Assembly (NCBI RefSeq): GCF_900184265.1
Contig: NZ_FXXA01000002.1
Coordinates: forward strand, 1,010,734-1,074,733
Source of the DNA: Eggerthella timonensis
Lineage (GTDB): Bacteria > Actinomycetota > Coriobacteriia > Coriobacteriales > Eggerthellaceae
DNA: 64,000 nucleotides
Direction: 5' to 3'
Shown: one piece after another, positions 52,808-61,378 of the stretch
Numbering within the stretch: position 1 is the first letter of the stretch
Layout of the letters: every line of letters begins with the position of its first letter
Position numbers and translations under genes: made by a program
Notes under the pieces: generated by a model
What the model saw: the letters and a program-made list of their open reading frames with translations, nothing else
What the model was told of the DNA's origin: nothing
Databases searched by the model: none

Positions 52808-53714
52808 GATCTGGGTTTACGCCGACACGCAGTCGGCTGTCGCGGAGCTGGTTGCGGGCGCACGGTCGATCGGGAAGGAAAAGCCTGCCGTCCTGGTGGT
52901 TCCCGGAACGCTCGACCCGCAGGAAGTCGTGCGGATCGGGGCCGATGCGTACGTTCTCGGAGCCGGCGGGTCCTCGCCCGAGGACTACGTCCCGACCATG
53001 GAGAAGCTTGTGAGGGACGAAGGCCCTGCAGCGCTGTTCTTCGGCACGACGGTCGTCTGCCGAGCGCTGGCGGCCCGCCTTGCGGCGCGCCTCGGCGTGA
53101 ACGTGTTCTCCGACGTGAAGGACATGGGCGACGATCTTGTTGCAAGCCAGCTCGTGTACGGAGGCGGCGCGCACCGGAAGGTCAAGAGCGACGGGATCTG
53201 CATGGCGATGTTCGGGCCGAGCTCCTTCGCTGCGGAGGAGGCGGACGAGGACGGTTCCGTCATCGAGGCGGCGTACGTGGAGCCGGCGTGGTCCATCCGC
53301 GTGCTCGAGACGAAGGAGAAGGCCTCGGAGGCGGTCGACATCGCAGCGGCGAAGCGCATCGTAGCCGTCGGCAGGGGCATCTCCGAAGAGTCCGACTTGG
53401 AGATGATCGGGAAGCTGGCGAAGCTCCTGCATGCGGAGGTCGGCTGCACCCGTCCGCTCGCCGAAGGCAACGGCTGGATGCCCACCGAGCGCTACATCGG
53501 CATTTCCGGCAACTTCGTGAAGCCCGACCTGATCGTGGAGATCGGCATCTCCGGTCAGGTGCAGCATACGGTCGGCATCGGCGATTCCAAGGTCATCGCC
53601 ACGATCAACAAGGATGAGGACTGCGCCTTGATGAAGCAATCGGACTACTGCATGCCGGCAGACCTCTACGAAGCCGTCCCCGCCTTGATCGCGGAGCTGG
53701 AGAAGCGCGCCTAG
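52800..53714 (+). CDS. fixB: Electron-transfer flavoprotein alpha subunit (FixB-like)
   Basis: 304 residues. The C-terminal FAD domain is clear: IVAVGRGISEESDLEMI, CTRPLAEGNGWMPTERYIGI, EIGISGQVQHTVGIGDSKVI and ATINKDEDCALMKQSDY. It holds the FAD that exchanges electrons with the CaiA-like enzyme. The gene starts inside the end of the beta-subunit gene, which secures equal production. A Cys replaces the usual Ser in the SRP motif near the flavin; this is unusual but may be harmless. Confidence 0.9.
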   Translation: MSRIWVYADTQSAVAELVAGARSIGKEKPAVLVVPGTLDPQEVVRIGADAYVLGAGGSSPEDYVPTMEKLVRDEGPAALFFGTTVVCRALAARLAARLGVNVFSDVKDMGDDLVASQLVYGGGAHRKVKSDGICMAMFGPSSFAAEEADEDGSVIEAAYVEPAWSIRVLETKEKASEAVDIAAAKRIVAVGRGISEESDLEMIGKLAKLLHAEVGCTRPLAEGNGWMPTERYIGISGNFVKPDLIVEIGISGQVQHTVGIGDSKVIATINKDEDCALMKQSDYCMPADLYEAVPALIAELEKRA

Positions 53715-53757
53715 CGGGGATCGCGCGGCACGTTGCGGTAGGCACGGAAGGATGAAC

Positions 53758-55257
53758 ATGGACCTGAACGCTTTTCGTCCCATAGGCGAGATCATGGACG
53801 GCTACGCGGAGGAGCGTCCCGACGAGGATGTGCTCGTCGAGGTGTCCCGCTCGGGCGAGCGTCGCGCGATGACGTACGCGCAGCTGCGGGATGCGAGCGA
53901 CAGCGTTGCGGCCCTGCTTTGGGATGCGAGCGAAAAGCGCCCCTTCTGTGCCATCGTGGAACTTCCCAATTGCTCGGACCACATCGTCTGGGCAATTGGG
54001 ATATGGAAAGCCGGGGGATGCTACGTCCCCGTCTCGACAAGGCTTTCCGAGGAGGTGCGGCAGATGGTGCTCGACGCCCTCGACCCCGCCGTGATGGTGA
54101 CGGAGAGGGAATGCGGGCATCGCGAGAACTGCCATGTGTACGCCCCCAGAGACCCCCGGCTTCAAGACGTCGACCCGAGCGCCCTGCCCGCCGACGCCGC
54201 ATGCACGTCGTGCAAGATCATCCTGACGGCGGGAACGACCGGCACGCCGAAAGCGGTCATGCAGGACTCGGCGATCGGCGCATCGGCCGAGATCCTCGCG
54301 GACTGGTTCCGCATGAGCGGTCAGGACTACGATCAGACCCAGCTGCTCATCGGGCCGTTGAACCACGGTGCGGCCGGGAGCTCGGCCTTCATGGGGCTGA
54401 TGGCGGGGCATCGACTGGCGATCATGGAGAAGGCCGACGCCCGGCAGGCGCTCGAGCTTATCGTGGACTTGAAGGTGAACGCGATCTCCATGGTTCCGAC
54501 GATGATGAGGCGCATCGCCGCCTTGCCCGAGGTCGACGACGCCGACCTCTCGTCCCTCACGGCGCTCTGCCATACGGGAGGCTTCTGCACCCAGGAGCTG
54601 AAGCGCCGCTGGATAGGCCTTGTCGGGGCGGAGCACGTCTACGAGATCTATTCCATGTCCGAGCTGATCGGGATGACGGTCATCCGCGGCGACGAGTGGC
54701 TGCAGCATCCGGGCAGCGTCGGGAAGGCCGTCGATTGCGAGATCGCCATCCGCGAGGACGGCGTGGAGTTGCCTCCGGGCGTCGTCGGGGAGATTTACAT
54801 GCGGAGGACGGGAGGGGTCGCGATGCGCCTCTCCGATGACGAGGAGGCGAAGCGGGTCAAGAGCCCCGACGGCTTCTACTGCGTGGGGGACATGGGCTAT
54901 CTGGACGACGAGGGCTATCTGCACTTCTCGGACCGCCGCACCGACATGATCGTGACCGGGGGGATGAACGTCTACGTGTGCGAGGTGGAGCGGGAGATCC
55001 TGCGCCATCCGGAGGTGAGCGAGGCCGCTGTCGTGGGGGTTCCCGACCCCGAATGGGGCAAGAAGATATGCGCGTACGTCGTCATGAAGCCCCAAGATCA
55101 TCCTGCTTCCGACGAGGATCGCGCGCAGGTTTTGAAAGCGTTCTTGAAGCTGCGCTTGGATTCGTACAAGATTCCCAAGCAGTTCCATTTTGTAGAGTCC
55201 CTGCCGACGAACGAGGCAGGGAAGGTGCTGCGCCATAGGCTTATCTCGCACGAGTGA
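53758..55257 (+). CDS. Acyl-CoA synthetase, CaiC-like AMP-forming ligase
   Basis: 499 residues. It activates a carboxylic acid with ATP and CoA. ILTAGTTGTPKAVMQDS is the phosphate loop, YEIYSMSELIGMTVI the acyl/AMP motif, FYCVGDMGYLDDEGYLHFSDRRTDM the hinge region, and NEAGKVLRHRL carries the catalytic Lys near the C-terminus. Start: ATG 53758, six bases after GGAAGG; ATG 53752 would overlap that site. In cai-type pathways this enzyme primes the CoA cycle that the CoA-transferase then sustains. The acid is unknown. Confidence 0.87.
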   Translation: MDLNAFRPIGEIMDGYAEERPDEDVLVEVSRSGERRAMTYAQLRDASDSVAALLWDASEKRPFCAIVELPNCSDHIVWAIGIWKAGGCYVPVSTRLSEEVRQMVLDALDPAVMVTERECGHRENCHVYAPRDPRLQDVDPSALPADAACTSCKIILTAGTTGTPKAVMQDSAIGASAEILADWFRMSGQDYDQTQLLIGPLNHGAAGSSAFMGLMAGHRLAIMEKADARQALELIVDLKVNAISMVPTMMRRIAALPEVDDADLSSLTALCHTGGFCTQELKRRWIGLVGAEHVYEIYSMSELIGMTVIRGDEWLQHPGSVGKAVDCEIAIREDGVELPPGVVGEIYMRRTGGVAMRLSDDEEAKRVKSPDGFYCVGDMGYLDDEGYLHFSDRRTDMIVTGGMNVYVCEVEREILRHPEVSEAAVVGVPDPEWGKKICAYVVMKPQDHPASDEDRAQVLKAFLKLRLDSYKIPKQFHFVESLPTNEAGKVLRHRLISHE

Positions 55258-55314
55258 GGATCGGCTCGGGGTTCTGTTTGCGTTTGGCGTTGGTAATTCG
55301 ACTAGGGAGGGCAT

Positions 55315-56604
55315 ATGGCTGATTTTGACGCAATCGTCGTCGGCTCGGGTTGCGCGGGTCCGATCGCCGCGTACGAGCTTGCGAAAGCAGGGAAGAGCGT
55401 GCTCGTCATCGAACGAGGGAACTATGCGGGCGCGAAGAACATGACGGGAGGGCGTCTGTACGCCCATTCCCTGAAAGAAGTGTTCCCCGACTTCGAGAAG
55501 GACGCGCCGCTCGAGCGCGAGATCACGCATGAGCGCATCTCCATGCTGGCTCCGGATGCGAACTTCACCGTCGACTTCACGTCGGACCTCATGCAGCGCG
55601 AGGGCAGCAACTCGTACTCCGTGCTTCGCGGGCCGTTCGACCAGTGGCTGGCCATGCAGGCGGAGGACGCCGGAGCTGAGTACATCTACGGCATCGCCGT
55701 CGAGCGCCTTCTGAAGGACGATGCCGGCAAGGTCATCGGCGTGAGCGCCGGCGAGGACGAGATCACGGCCGACGTGGTCATCCTGTGCGACGGCGTGAAC
55801 TCGCTCCTCATCGACCAGGCGGTTGGCTTCAGGCGTCCCGCTGCGTCCGCGATGGCGGTGGGCATCAAGCAGGTCATCGAGGTCCCGGACTCGCAGATCG
55901 AGGATCGCCTGCTGTGCGGGAAGGGCAAGGGAGCCGCGTGGCTTTTCGTGGGCGATGCGACGCACGGCTCCATCGGCGGCGGCTTCATGTACGCCAACAA
56001 ATCGTCCATCTCCCTGGGTTTGGTCGCGACCATCTCCACGCTGGCGGAGTCTCCGACGCCGATCTACCAGATGCTCGAGGACTTCAAGGGCCATCCGGCG
56101 GTGGCTCCCCTCATCGAAGGGGGGAAGGTCGTCGAGCATTCGGGGCACATGGTGCCTGAGGGCGGTTTGGACATGATGCCCGAGCTCGTGGGCGACGGCG
56201 TGATGCTCGCCGGAGAATCGGCCATGATGTGCGTCAACCTCGGGTACATGGTACGCGGCATGGACTACGCCATCGCTGCGGGCATGCATGCCGGCCGATG
56301 CGCGGCGAAGGCCCTCGATGCGGGCGACACCTCGAAGGCGGGCCTGGGCGGTTACGTCGCGGCGCTTGAAAGCGGCTTCGTCTTGCAGGATCTGAGCCAG
56401 TTCAGACGGTTCCCGCATTTCATGGAGGAGACGACCCGGCTTTTCAACGAGTACCCCGCCATGATCCGCGACATCATGAACGAAATGTTCGTGGTGGACG
56501 GCAGCCCGGTGAAACCGCTGAAGAAATCGATCATGCCCATCGTCAAGCGCGTTGGGTTTGGCGCCATCTTCAAAGATGCGAGGAAGGGGATGAAGGCCCT
56601 ATGA
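55315..56604 (+). CDS. fixC: FixC-type flavoprotein (ETF-quinone oxidoreductase-like)
   Basis: 429 residues. The FAD motif DAIVVGSGCAGPIAAYELAK is followed by RGNYAGAKNMTGGRLYAHSL, the FixC signature, and GDGVMLAGESAMMCVNLGYMVRG near the flavin. The last third should lie on the membrane, where it takes electrons from quinol or NADH-linked donors and passes them to EtfAB or FixX. FixABCX complexes can bifurcate electrons. The gene overlaps fixX by 4 bases (ATGA). The start follows GGGAGGGC. Confidence 0.9.
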   Translation: MADFDAIVVGSGCAGPIAAYELAKAGKSVLVIERGNYAGAKNMTGGRLYAHSLKEVFPDFEKDAPLEREITHERISMLAPDANFTVDFTSDLMQREGSNSYSVLRGPFDQWLAMQAEDAGAEYIYGIAVERLLKDDAGKVIGVSAGEDEITADVVILCDGVNSLLIDQAVGFRRPAASAMAVGIKQVIEVPDSQIEDRLLCGKGKGAAWLFVGDATHGSIGGGFMYANKSSISLGLVATISTLAESPTPIYQMLEDFKGHPAVAPLIEGGKVVEHSGHMVPEGGLDMMPELVGDGVMLAGESAMMCVNLGYMVRGMDYAIAAGMHAGRCAAKALDAGDTSKAGLGGYVAALESGFVLQDLSQFRRFPHFMEETTRLFNEYPAMIRDIMNEMFVVDGSPVKPLKKSIMPIVKRVGFGAIFKDARKGMKAL

Positions 56605-56900
56605 GCGAGCTGTGCCCGATCACCGTCAACGTGGACGAGTGCCTGAGCCTGAACAAGTACAACGTCGATGAAGGACATGCCCATATCCTGCTCGATGAGA
56701 ACGGTCCGCTGGACGAGTTCATGAAGCTCGTCCGCGTGTGTCCTGCGGCGCTGTACAAGATCGACGACGAGGGAGCGAGGTCCTTCGACTACGCAGGCTG
56801 CCTGGAATGCGGCACGTGCCGCATAGCATGCGGGGATACGATCGTCGTAAGTTGGGAGAATCCTCAGCCCTCGATGGGGATTGAATACCGGTACGGGTAA
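56601..56900 (+). CDS. fixX: FixX ferredoxin-like protein
   Basis: 99 residues, normal FixX length. The C-terminal half has CLECGTCRIACGDT, and an earlier Cys in VRVCPAALYK completes the [4Fe-4S] site. NVDECLSLNKYNVDEGHAHI is the FixX-type N-terminus. It acts with FixC as the iron-sulfur part of an ETF:quinone oxidoreductase or bifurcating complex. It is the last gene of the operon, followed by a hairpin at 56941. Confidence 0.9.
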   Translation: MSELCPITVNVDECLSLNKYNVDEGHAHILLDENGPLDEFMKLVRVCPAALYKIDDEGARSFDYAGCLECGTCRIACGDTIVVSWENPQPSMGIEYRYG

Positions 56901-56940
56901 GTTTCGGCGTGTTCGCCGCGCCCGTAAAAGATGATATGCG

Positions 56941-56981
56941 CGTTCGGAAGGGACTCCGGTTTTCGGGATCCCTTTCGGACG
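56941..56981 (+). terminator. Terminator-like hairpin after fixX
   Basis: CGTTCGGAAGGGA (56941-56953) pairs with TCCCTTTCGGACG (56969-56981) with wobbles, around an inner TCCGG-TTTT-CGGGA stem. It separates fixX from the regulator gene. Confidence 0.55.
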
Positions 56982-56999
56982 TACAGGGGATTTTGGCAT

Positions 57000-57028
57000 T
57001 TGATCGCGTGCCGCTCTGCATGTAAAGT
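57000..57028 (+). promoter_or_regulatory. Putative promoter of the Crp/Fnr gene
   Basis: TTGATC (57000-57005) and TAAAGT (57023-57028) are 17 bp apart, in a locally AT-rich stretch. Together with the hairpin at 56941 this suggests independent transcription of the regulator. Confidence 0.4.
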
Positions 57029-57107
57029 ATAGGTATCATCTAGAATATATAAGGCAGCGCGAAAGGGGATTCGCTTGCTTTTCAATCGAGCGTTACGGGG
57101 TGAGTCC

Positions 57108-57740
57108 ATGAGTAAAAGCACCAGCAAGCCATGCACGTGTCTGAATCCGTTTTGCGCGCAAATTGCCCCCGAGGTTCGCACGCATCTATGCGATGTGTGC
57201 ACGTCCGTACACTACGGAAAGTATAAACGGCTTTACGTCCCCACGTACAATCCGAGACTGTTCATCATCAAGGAGGGGCTGGCGGTCCAAAAGATCGTGC
57301 TTCCGAATGGAAAGCAATTCGGATTGTCGTTCGACGGCCCCGGATGTGCTCTCGGCACGTTTTTCGGTACTCCTTTGACCGATCCCTTTCCCCACAAAAG
57401 CTCGTTCTCCGAAGTGTTGCAGCCGGTCAGGGGAGGGCTGATATCCGTTGCCGATGCGCGGAGCCTGGCAGATAGGTTCCCTGTGCTTACCAACCTGTTC
57501 TTGAAGAACATGGAGAGCAACTTGGCGCGGATGATCGACTTCTCCTATCACCTCGCCCTGCCCGATAGCGTTGACAAGATCGTATACGTGCTCAAGCATT
57601 TGAAAAGCCAGGGGATAGGGCTTGACGAGCTCACGCATGAGGACATCGCTTCGTTGTTGAACATGAACCGAGTGACGGTGACGAAGACGATGAGGGCCGC
57701 ATTGGCCCGGTTGGACGATGGAGAGGCCGGAAGCGTCTAG
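57108..57740 (+). CDS. Crp/Fnr-family regulator with Cys-rich N-terminus
   Basis: 210 residues from ATG 57108 (GGGGTGAG upstream). A TTG at 57075 behind GAAAGGGG would add 11 codons and cannot be excluded. The N-terminus has CTCLNPFC and LCDVC, five Cys that could hold an iron-sulfur cluster as in Fnr. A cyclic-nucleotide-binding-type barrel follows, then a long dimer helix and a helix-turn-helix (LTHEDIASLLNMNRVTVTKT). It ends the cai-fix-like region and is the obvious candidate to control it through the dyad at 47110. Redox or acyl-CoA signals are both possible. Confidence 0.82.
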   Translation: MSKSTSKPCTCLNPFCAQIAPEVRTHLCDVCTSVHYGKYKRLYVPTYNPRLFIIKEGLAVQKIVLPNGKQFGLSFDGPGCALGTFFGTPLTDPFPHKSSFSEVLQPVRGGLISVADARSLADRFPVLTNLFLKNMESNLARMIDFSYHLALPDSVDKIVYVLKHLKSQGIGLDELTHEDIASLLNMNRVTVTKTMRAALARLDDGEAGSV

Positions 57741-57769
57741 CGCTGTCGAGCGATCGCGCCGGTCGTTCG

Positions 57770-57921
57770 TGGCGGAAAGGGGGAGAAATTCGTCGTCGAA
57801 ACGCCTTCCCGCATGCGAAGCGCCCTGAGGCCATAGAGCCGACCTGGTAGAATTCGAGCGGTGCTCGTTCCGGGAGCCCAAACGGGACGTTTCGACGACG
57901 AATTTCTCCCCCTTTCCGCCA
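57770..57921. repeat. 152-bp element with perfect 34-bp inverted repeats
   Basis: The left arm 57770-57803 begins TGGCGGAAAGGGGGAGAAAT and the right arm 57888-57921 ends TCTCCCCCTTTCCGCCA. The arms are perfect reverse complements over 34 bp around an 84-bp core. The sequence is unrelated to the element family at 42791, although the total length is equal. It lies 29 bp past the Crp/Fnr stop. Confidence 0.85.
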
Positions 57922-57995
57922 TGGAACCCTCGCTCTCTCGGGGCGCGCGGTGCGGCATCCCTCTCCGTTCCATCCCGGCTTCGGCATTGCTCTTT

Positions 57996-58148
57996 TGGGC
58001 GCAAAACGCCACCCATGACAATTTCCGCGACGGCGGCGAACTCCGGAAAGGGAAAGGGTTTTCCGCCACCTGGGGTTTTTCTTGCCGTCGAACCGGCAAA
58101 ACCCGAATCGCACGTCCTGAAATTGTCACGGGTGCCGTTTTGCGCCCA
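57996..58148 (+). repeat. Palindromic ~152-bp element, copy C
   Basis: Same family and orientation as copies A (42791) and B (46462): left TGGGCGCAAAACGCCACC, core CACCTGGGGTTTTTCTTG, right GGTGCCGTTTTGCGCCCA followed by CGGCG. It sits 74 bp right of the 34-bp-arm element. The remaining gap to 58355 shows a possible -10 TATAGT (58253-58258) for the next gene but nothing else. Confidence 0.85.
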
Positions 58149-58355
58149 CGGCGGCCTGGGCGTCGGCGACGTTATGGAACCCTTGGAATTCGAATCGCCA
58201 TCTGCGGCTACGTGCAGGACGTGAAGATTGTGAAACCGTCAAGTCGCCGTGTTATAGTTGTCACGAATTCGTTGCTCGTTGCGGTGCCGAATCGTCCAAA
58301 ATAAGAGGATACGACTCAACGGTGAGGTATGCGCAGCGAATACGAGGAGGTTTAC

Positions 58356-59438
58356 ATGACTGACTTCGCGCGCGGCATCGATCGCCGCACGTTTATATTC
58401 GGTGCAGCCGCCTTGGGCGCGGCCACGCTGTTGCGGCCGACGCTTGCGTTCGCCGACCCCACGTCCGCCGATAAGTTCGCAGAAGCCGATTCCGTCCGCG
58501 CCCGCATCAACGAGATGCAAGAGCAGCTGACCATCGCCGGCGAGAACTACTACAAGGCGCTCGACGAGCACGAAGCGGCGGTGCAGGCCGTTGCCGACGC
58601 TCAGGCGCGCATCGACGAGGCGAACGCCCAGATCGCCGATTTGCAGGACAAGCTGAGCAAGCGTGCGCGCAGCATGTACCGCAACGGCCAAACCACGGCG
58701 CTCGACATCATCTTGGGCGCCGCCACGTTCGAAGAGTTCGCCACGAGCTGGGACTTGCTGAACGACATCAACGACAACGATGCCGCGATGGTGCAGGAGA
58801 CGAAAGACCTGCGCGCCGAGGTTGAAGCGGCGAAGCTCGAGTTGGAAGAGCAGGAGCGCATCGCCGCGGAGAAGACCGAGGAAGCGGCGCGCATCAAAGC
58901 CGACGCCGAGCTGACCATCGCCGAGCTGGAAACCACGTTGCAGCAGTTGGACGCCGAGGCGCAGGCGCTGCTGGTACAGGAGCAGGAAGCGGCGCGCGCC
59001 GCCGAAGCCGCCGCTGTCGCGGCCCAGGTCACGCGCACGTACGCGTACAGCACGAACACCGCCTCCATCCCGTCGCAGGGCTCGGTGGTGGACTACGCGC
59101 TGTCGCGTATCGGCTGCCCCTACGTGTGGGGCGCGGCCGGCCCGAACGAGTTCGACTGCTCGGGCCTGGTGACGTGGGCGTACGCCCAGGTGGGCATCTC
59201 GGTGCCGCACCAGACCGAATCCATGTACTACGCCGCGGCCGCGCGTCTGCCGGTTTCCGAGGCGCAGCCGGGCGACGTGCTGTGGATCAGCTACGGCGAC
59301 GGCTATAACGGGCACGCGGGCATCGCGTGCAGCGCGGGCGGCTCGCACTACGTTCACGCCCCCACCTTTGGCGCGCGTGTGCGCGACACCGACCCGCTCA
59401 GCTGGGCCGGGTTCACCCACGCGCTTCGGTTCGCATAG
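58356..59438 (+). CDS. NlpC/P60 peptidoglycan hydrolase with coiled coil
   Basis: 360 residues. The N-terminal RRTFIFGAAALGAATLL with LAFADP is a Tat-like or Sec signal. Residues 45-230 are a long coiled coil rich in Ala, Glu and Gln. The C-terminal NlpC/P60 domain (from about 245) has the catalytic Cys in NEFDCSGLVTWAYAQVG, His in NGHAGIAC and a further His in HYVHAP. Such D,L-endopeptidases cut stem peptides during growth and division; the coiled coil is typical of the RipA/CwlO type, where it keeps the enzyme off or places it. The start follows ACGAGGAGG. Confidence 0.9.
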   Translation: MTDFARGIDRRTFIFGAAALGAATLLRPTLAFADPTSADKFAEADSVRARINEMQEQLTIAGENYYKALDEHEAAVQAVADAQARIDEANAQIADLQDKLSKRARSMYRNGQTTALDIILGAATFEEFATSWDLLNDINDNDAAMVQETKDLRAEVEAAKLELEEQERIAAEKTEEAARIKADAELTIAELETTLQQLDAEAQALLVQEQEAARAAEAAAVAAQVTRTYAYSTNTASIPSQGSVVDYALSRIGCPYVWGAAGPNEFDCSGLVTWAYAQVGISVPHQTESMYYAAAARLPVSEAQPGDVLWISYGDGYNGHAGIACSAGGSHYVHAPTFGARVRDTDPLSWAGFTHALRFA

Positions 59439-59453
59439 ACAGAAGGAGAACGA

Positions 59454-60014
59454 ATGACCACGCTGTTCGTCAACGCGTGCATGCGCGGCGAGGCCTCGCG
59501 CACGCTTGCGCTGTGCCGTGAATACCTGGAACGCTTCGATGACGTCACGGAAGTCGACGTCGCGGCGCTCGACCTCAAGCCGTTCGACGCCGAGATGGTG
59601 GCCTACCGCACGGAGAAGCAGAAGGCGGGGGAGTGGGACGATCCCATCTTCAGCCTGTCGCGCCAGTTCGCCGAAGCGGACGACATCGTCATCGGCGTTC
59701 CGTACTGGGACCTCTCGTTCCCGGCTGCGTTCAAGACCTACCTCGAGCACGTCAGCGTGTGCGAGCTGACGTTCCATTACACCGAAGACGCGCGTTGCGA
59801 GGGCATCTGCAAGGCCAAGCGCATCACGTACATCACCACGTGCGGCGGCTTCGTGGAGGGGGCGAACTTCGGCTTCGAGTACGTCAGCGGCATCGCCAAG
59901 ATGTTCGGCATCCCCGAGATCCGCTTCGTGGCGGCCGAGGGCCTCGACATCGTGGGCATCGACGTGCAGGCGCAGCTGGACAAGGCGCGCGCCCAGATGG
60001 CGAAGCTCGATTGA
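59454..60014 (+). CDS. Flavodoxin-fold NAD(P)H-dependent oxidoreductase
   Basis: 186 residues resembling the NQO1/AzoR flavodoxin-like family: TTLFVNACMRGEASRTLALC at the FMN phosphate loop, VIGVPYWDLSFPAAFKTYLE in the FMN-binding middle, and ITYITTCGGFVEG. It likely reduces quinones, azo or nitro compounds in the cytoplasm with NAD(P)H. It follows the NlpC/P60 gene by 15 bp behind AGAAGGAG, and overlaps the next gene by 4 bases. The physiological substrate is unclear. Confidence 0.8.
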   Translation: MTTLFVNACMRGEASRTLALCREYLERFDDVTEVDVAALDLKPFDAEMVAYRTEKQKAGEWDDPIFSLSRQFAEADDIVIGVPYWDLSFPAAFKTYLEHVSVCELTFHYTEDARCEGICKAKRITYITTCGGFVEGANFGFEYVSGIAKMFGIPEIRFVAAEGLDIVGIDVQAQLDKARAQMAKLD

Positions 60015-61378
60015 GCGGCTTTCCCGCAGGATCGTACGAGGGAGGGCTGACGGTTTCGCGTGAGCCTCGCTTCTCGCATCCTGAGGGATTCGATGACGGT
60101 CTGTCCATCGTGGCGGTGTCCGTCATGGTGCAACGCGCGCTCAACTGCGTGGACCCGCGGCTTGTCGATCACGGGCTGCGGGTTGCCACGTTGTTCGACG
60201 CCATGCTGGAAGTGAGCGGCATGGTCGACGCGACGCAGCGGCGGGCGGCCTACTTCGTCGCGCTGCTGCACGACGTGGGGGCGTACCGCACGGAGGAGAT
60301 CGATCGCATGGTGGCGTTCGAGACCGACAGCGTGTGGGAGCACTCGTTTTACGGCTATCTGTTCTTCAAGGAGCTGTCGCCCCTCGTCGATTACGCTGAG
60401 GTGATCCTGTACCACCACATGCCCTACGACGGGTTCACGAACCAAGACCCGTACGTGAAATTCCTGGCCAGCGCCTTGCATGTGGCCGATCGCGTGGACA
60501 TCCTGCTGCTCGAGCACCCGCAGGTCGACGCGGCCGAGGTGGAGCGTTTGCTGGCGGATGTGCGTCCGGGGCTGTTCTCGCCCGATGCGCTGGCGCTGTT
60601 CTCCGAGGCGCAGCGACGCTTCGACATGCTGTCGGTGCTGCGCGACGGGGTGAGCGCGCCCGATCTCGCACATATCGTGGCCGATCCGTCGGGAACGGGC
60701 TCGGCCACGTCGTATCTCGACATGCTCGTGCACGTCATCGATTTCCGCAGCCGTCACACCGTCACCCATACGGTAACCACGGCATGGGTTGCTTACGAGC
60801 TGGCGTTGCGTCTGATGGGCGACCAGCCGTCCGCCGCGCGCGTGTATGCGAGCGCGCTCGTGCACGACGTGGGCAAGATCGGCATCCCGCTGTCCATTCT
60901 GGAGAAGCCGGGCCGTCTCGACGACGATGAAATGGCGGTCATGCGCACGCATGTGGCGCTGACCGAGGGCATTCTCGAAGACTGCGTGGAGCTCTCCATG
61001 ATTTTGCCGGCTGTGCGCCACCACGAGAAGCTCGACGGAACGGGGTACCCGCGCGGGCTGCATGCCGACGAGCTGGCGCTGCCCGATCGCATCATCGCGG
61101 TGGCCGACATCGTGAGCGCGCTCGTGGGCACGCGCAGCTACAAGAAGGCGTATCCTAAGGAAAAGGTGCTCGAGTTGCTGGCCGAGCAGGTCGCCGCAGG
61201 CAAGATCGATGCCGCGGTGGTGGACGCGATGACGTGCGACTACGATGCCATCATGGTTTCGGTCGCCGCTGCGTGCCTGCCGGTGGCGGCGGCGTACGAG
61301 CGCGTGCAGGATCAGTACCTGTGGCTGCTGAGCGAGCTGAGGAGCATGCAAGCCGAGAGTGAGGAGAAGAGCGCATGA
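60011..61378 (+). CDS. HD/HD-GYP domain phosphodiesterase-like protein
   Basis: About 455 residues from TTG 60011, which overlaps the previous stop as TTGA; the ribosome site is weak and GTG 60110 or ATG 60125 is possible. Residues ~40-190 hold a first HD-like domain (LVDHGLRVATLFD, YFVALLHDVGAYRTEE, YHHMPYDG). Residues ~225-420 hold an HD-GYP domain with ALVHDVGKIGIPLSILEKPG, RHHEKLDGTGYPRGL and PDRIIAVADIVSALVGTRSY. HD-GYP proteins hydrolyse cyclic di-GMP. There is no sensor or receiver domain, so the first HD unit may be regulatory. Confidence 0.82.
   Translation: MSGFPAGSYEGGLTVSREPRFSHPEGFDDGLSIVAVSVMVQRALNCVDPRLVDHGLRVATLFDAMLEVSGMVDATQRRAAYFVALLHDVGAYRTEEIDRMVAFETDSVWEHSFYGYLFFKELSPLVDYAEVILYHHMPYDGFTNQDPYVKFLASALHVADRVDILLLEHPQVDAAEVERLLADVRPGLFSPDALALFSEAQRRFDMLSVLRDGVSAPDLAHIVADPSGTGSATSYLDMLVHVIDFRSRHTVTHTVTTAWVAYELALRLMGDQPSAARVYASALVHDVGKIGIPLSILEKPGRLDDDEMAVMRTHVALTEGILEDCVELSMILPAVRHHEKLDGTGYPRGLHADELALPDRIIAVADIVSALVGTRSYKKAYPKEKVLELLAEQVAAGKIDAAVVDAMTCDYDAIMVSVAAACLPVAAAYERVQDQYLWLLSELRSMQAESEEKSA

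Noticed and set aside
53605-56418. 937-codon minus-strand open frame across the CaiC-like and fixC genes
   Set aside because: It runs antisense through two well-supported genes and their spacer, has no start signal and resembles no family.
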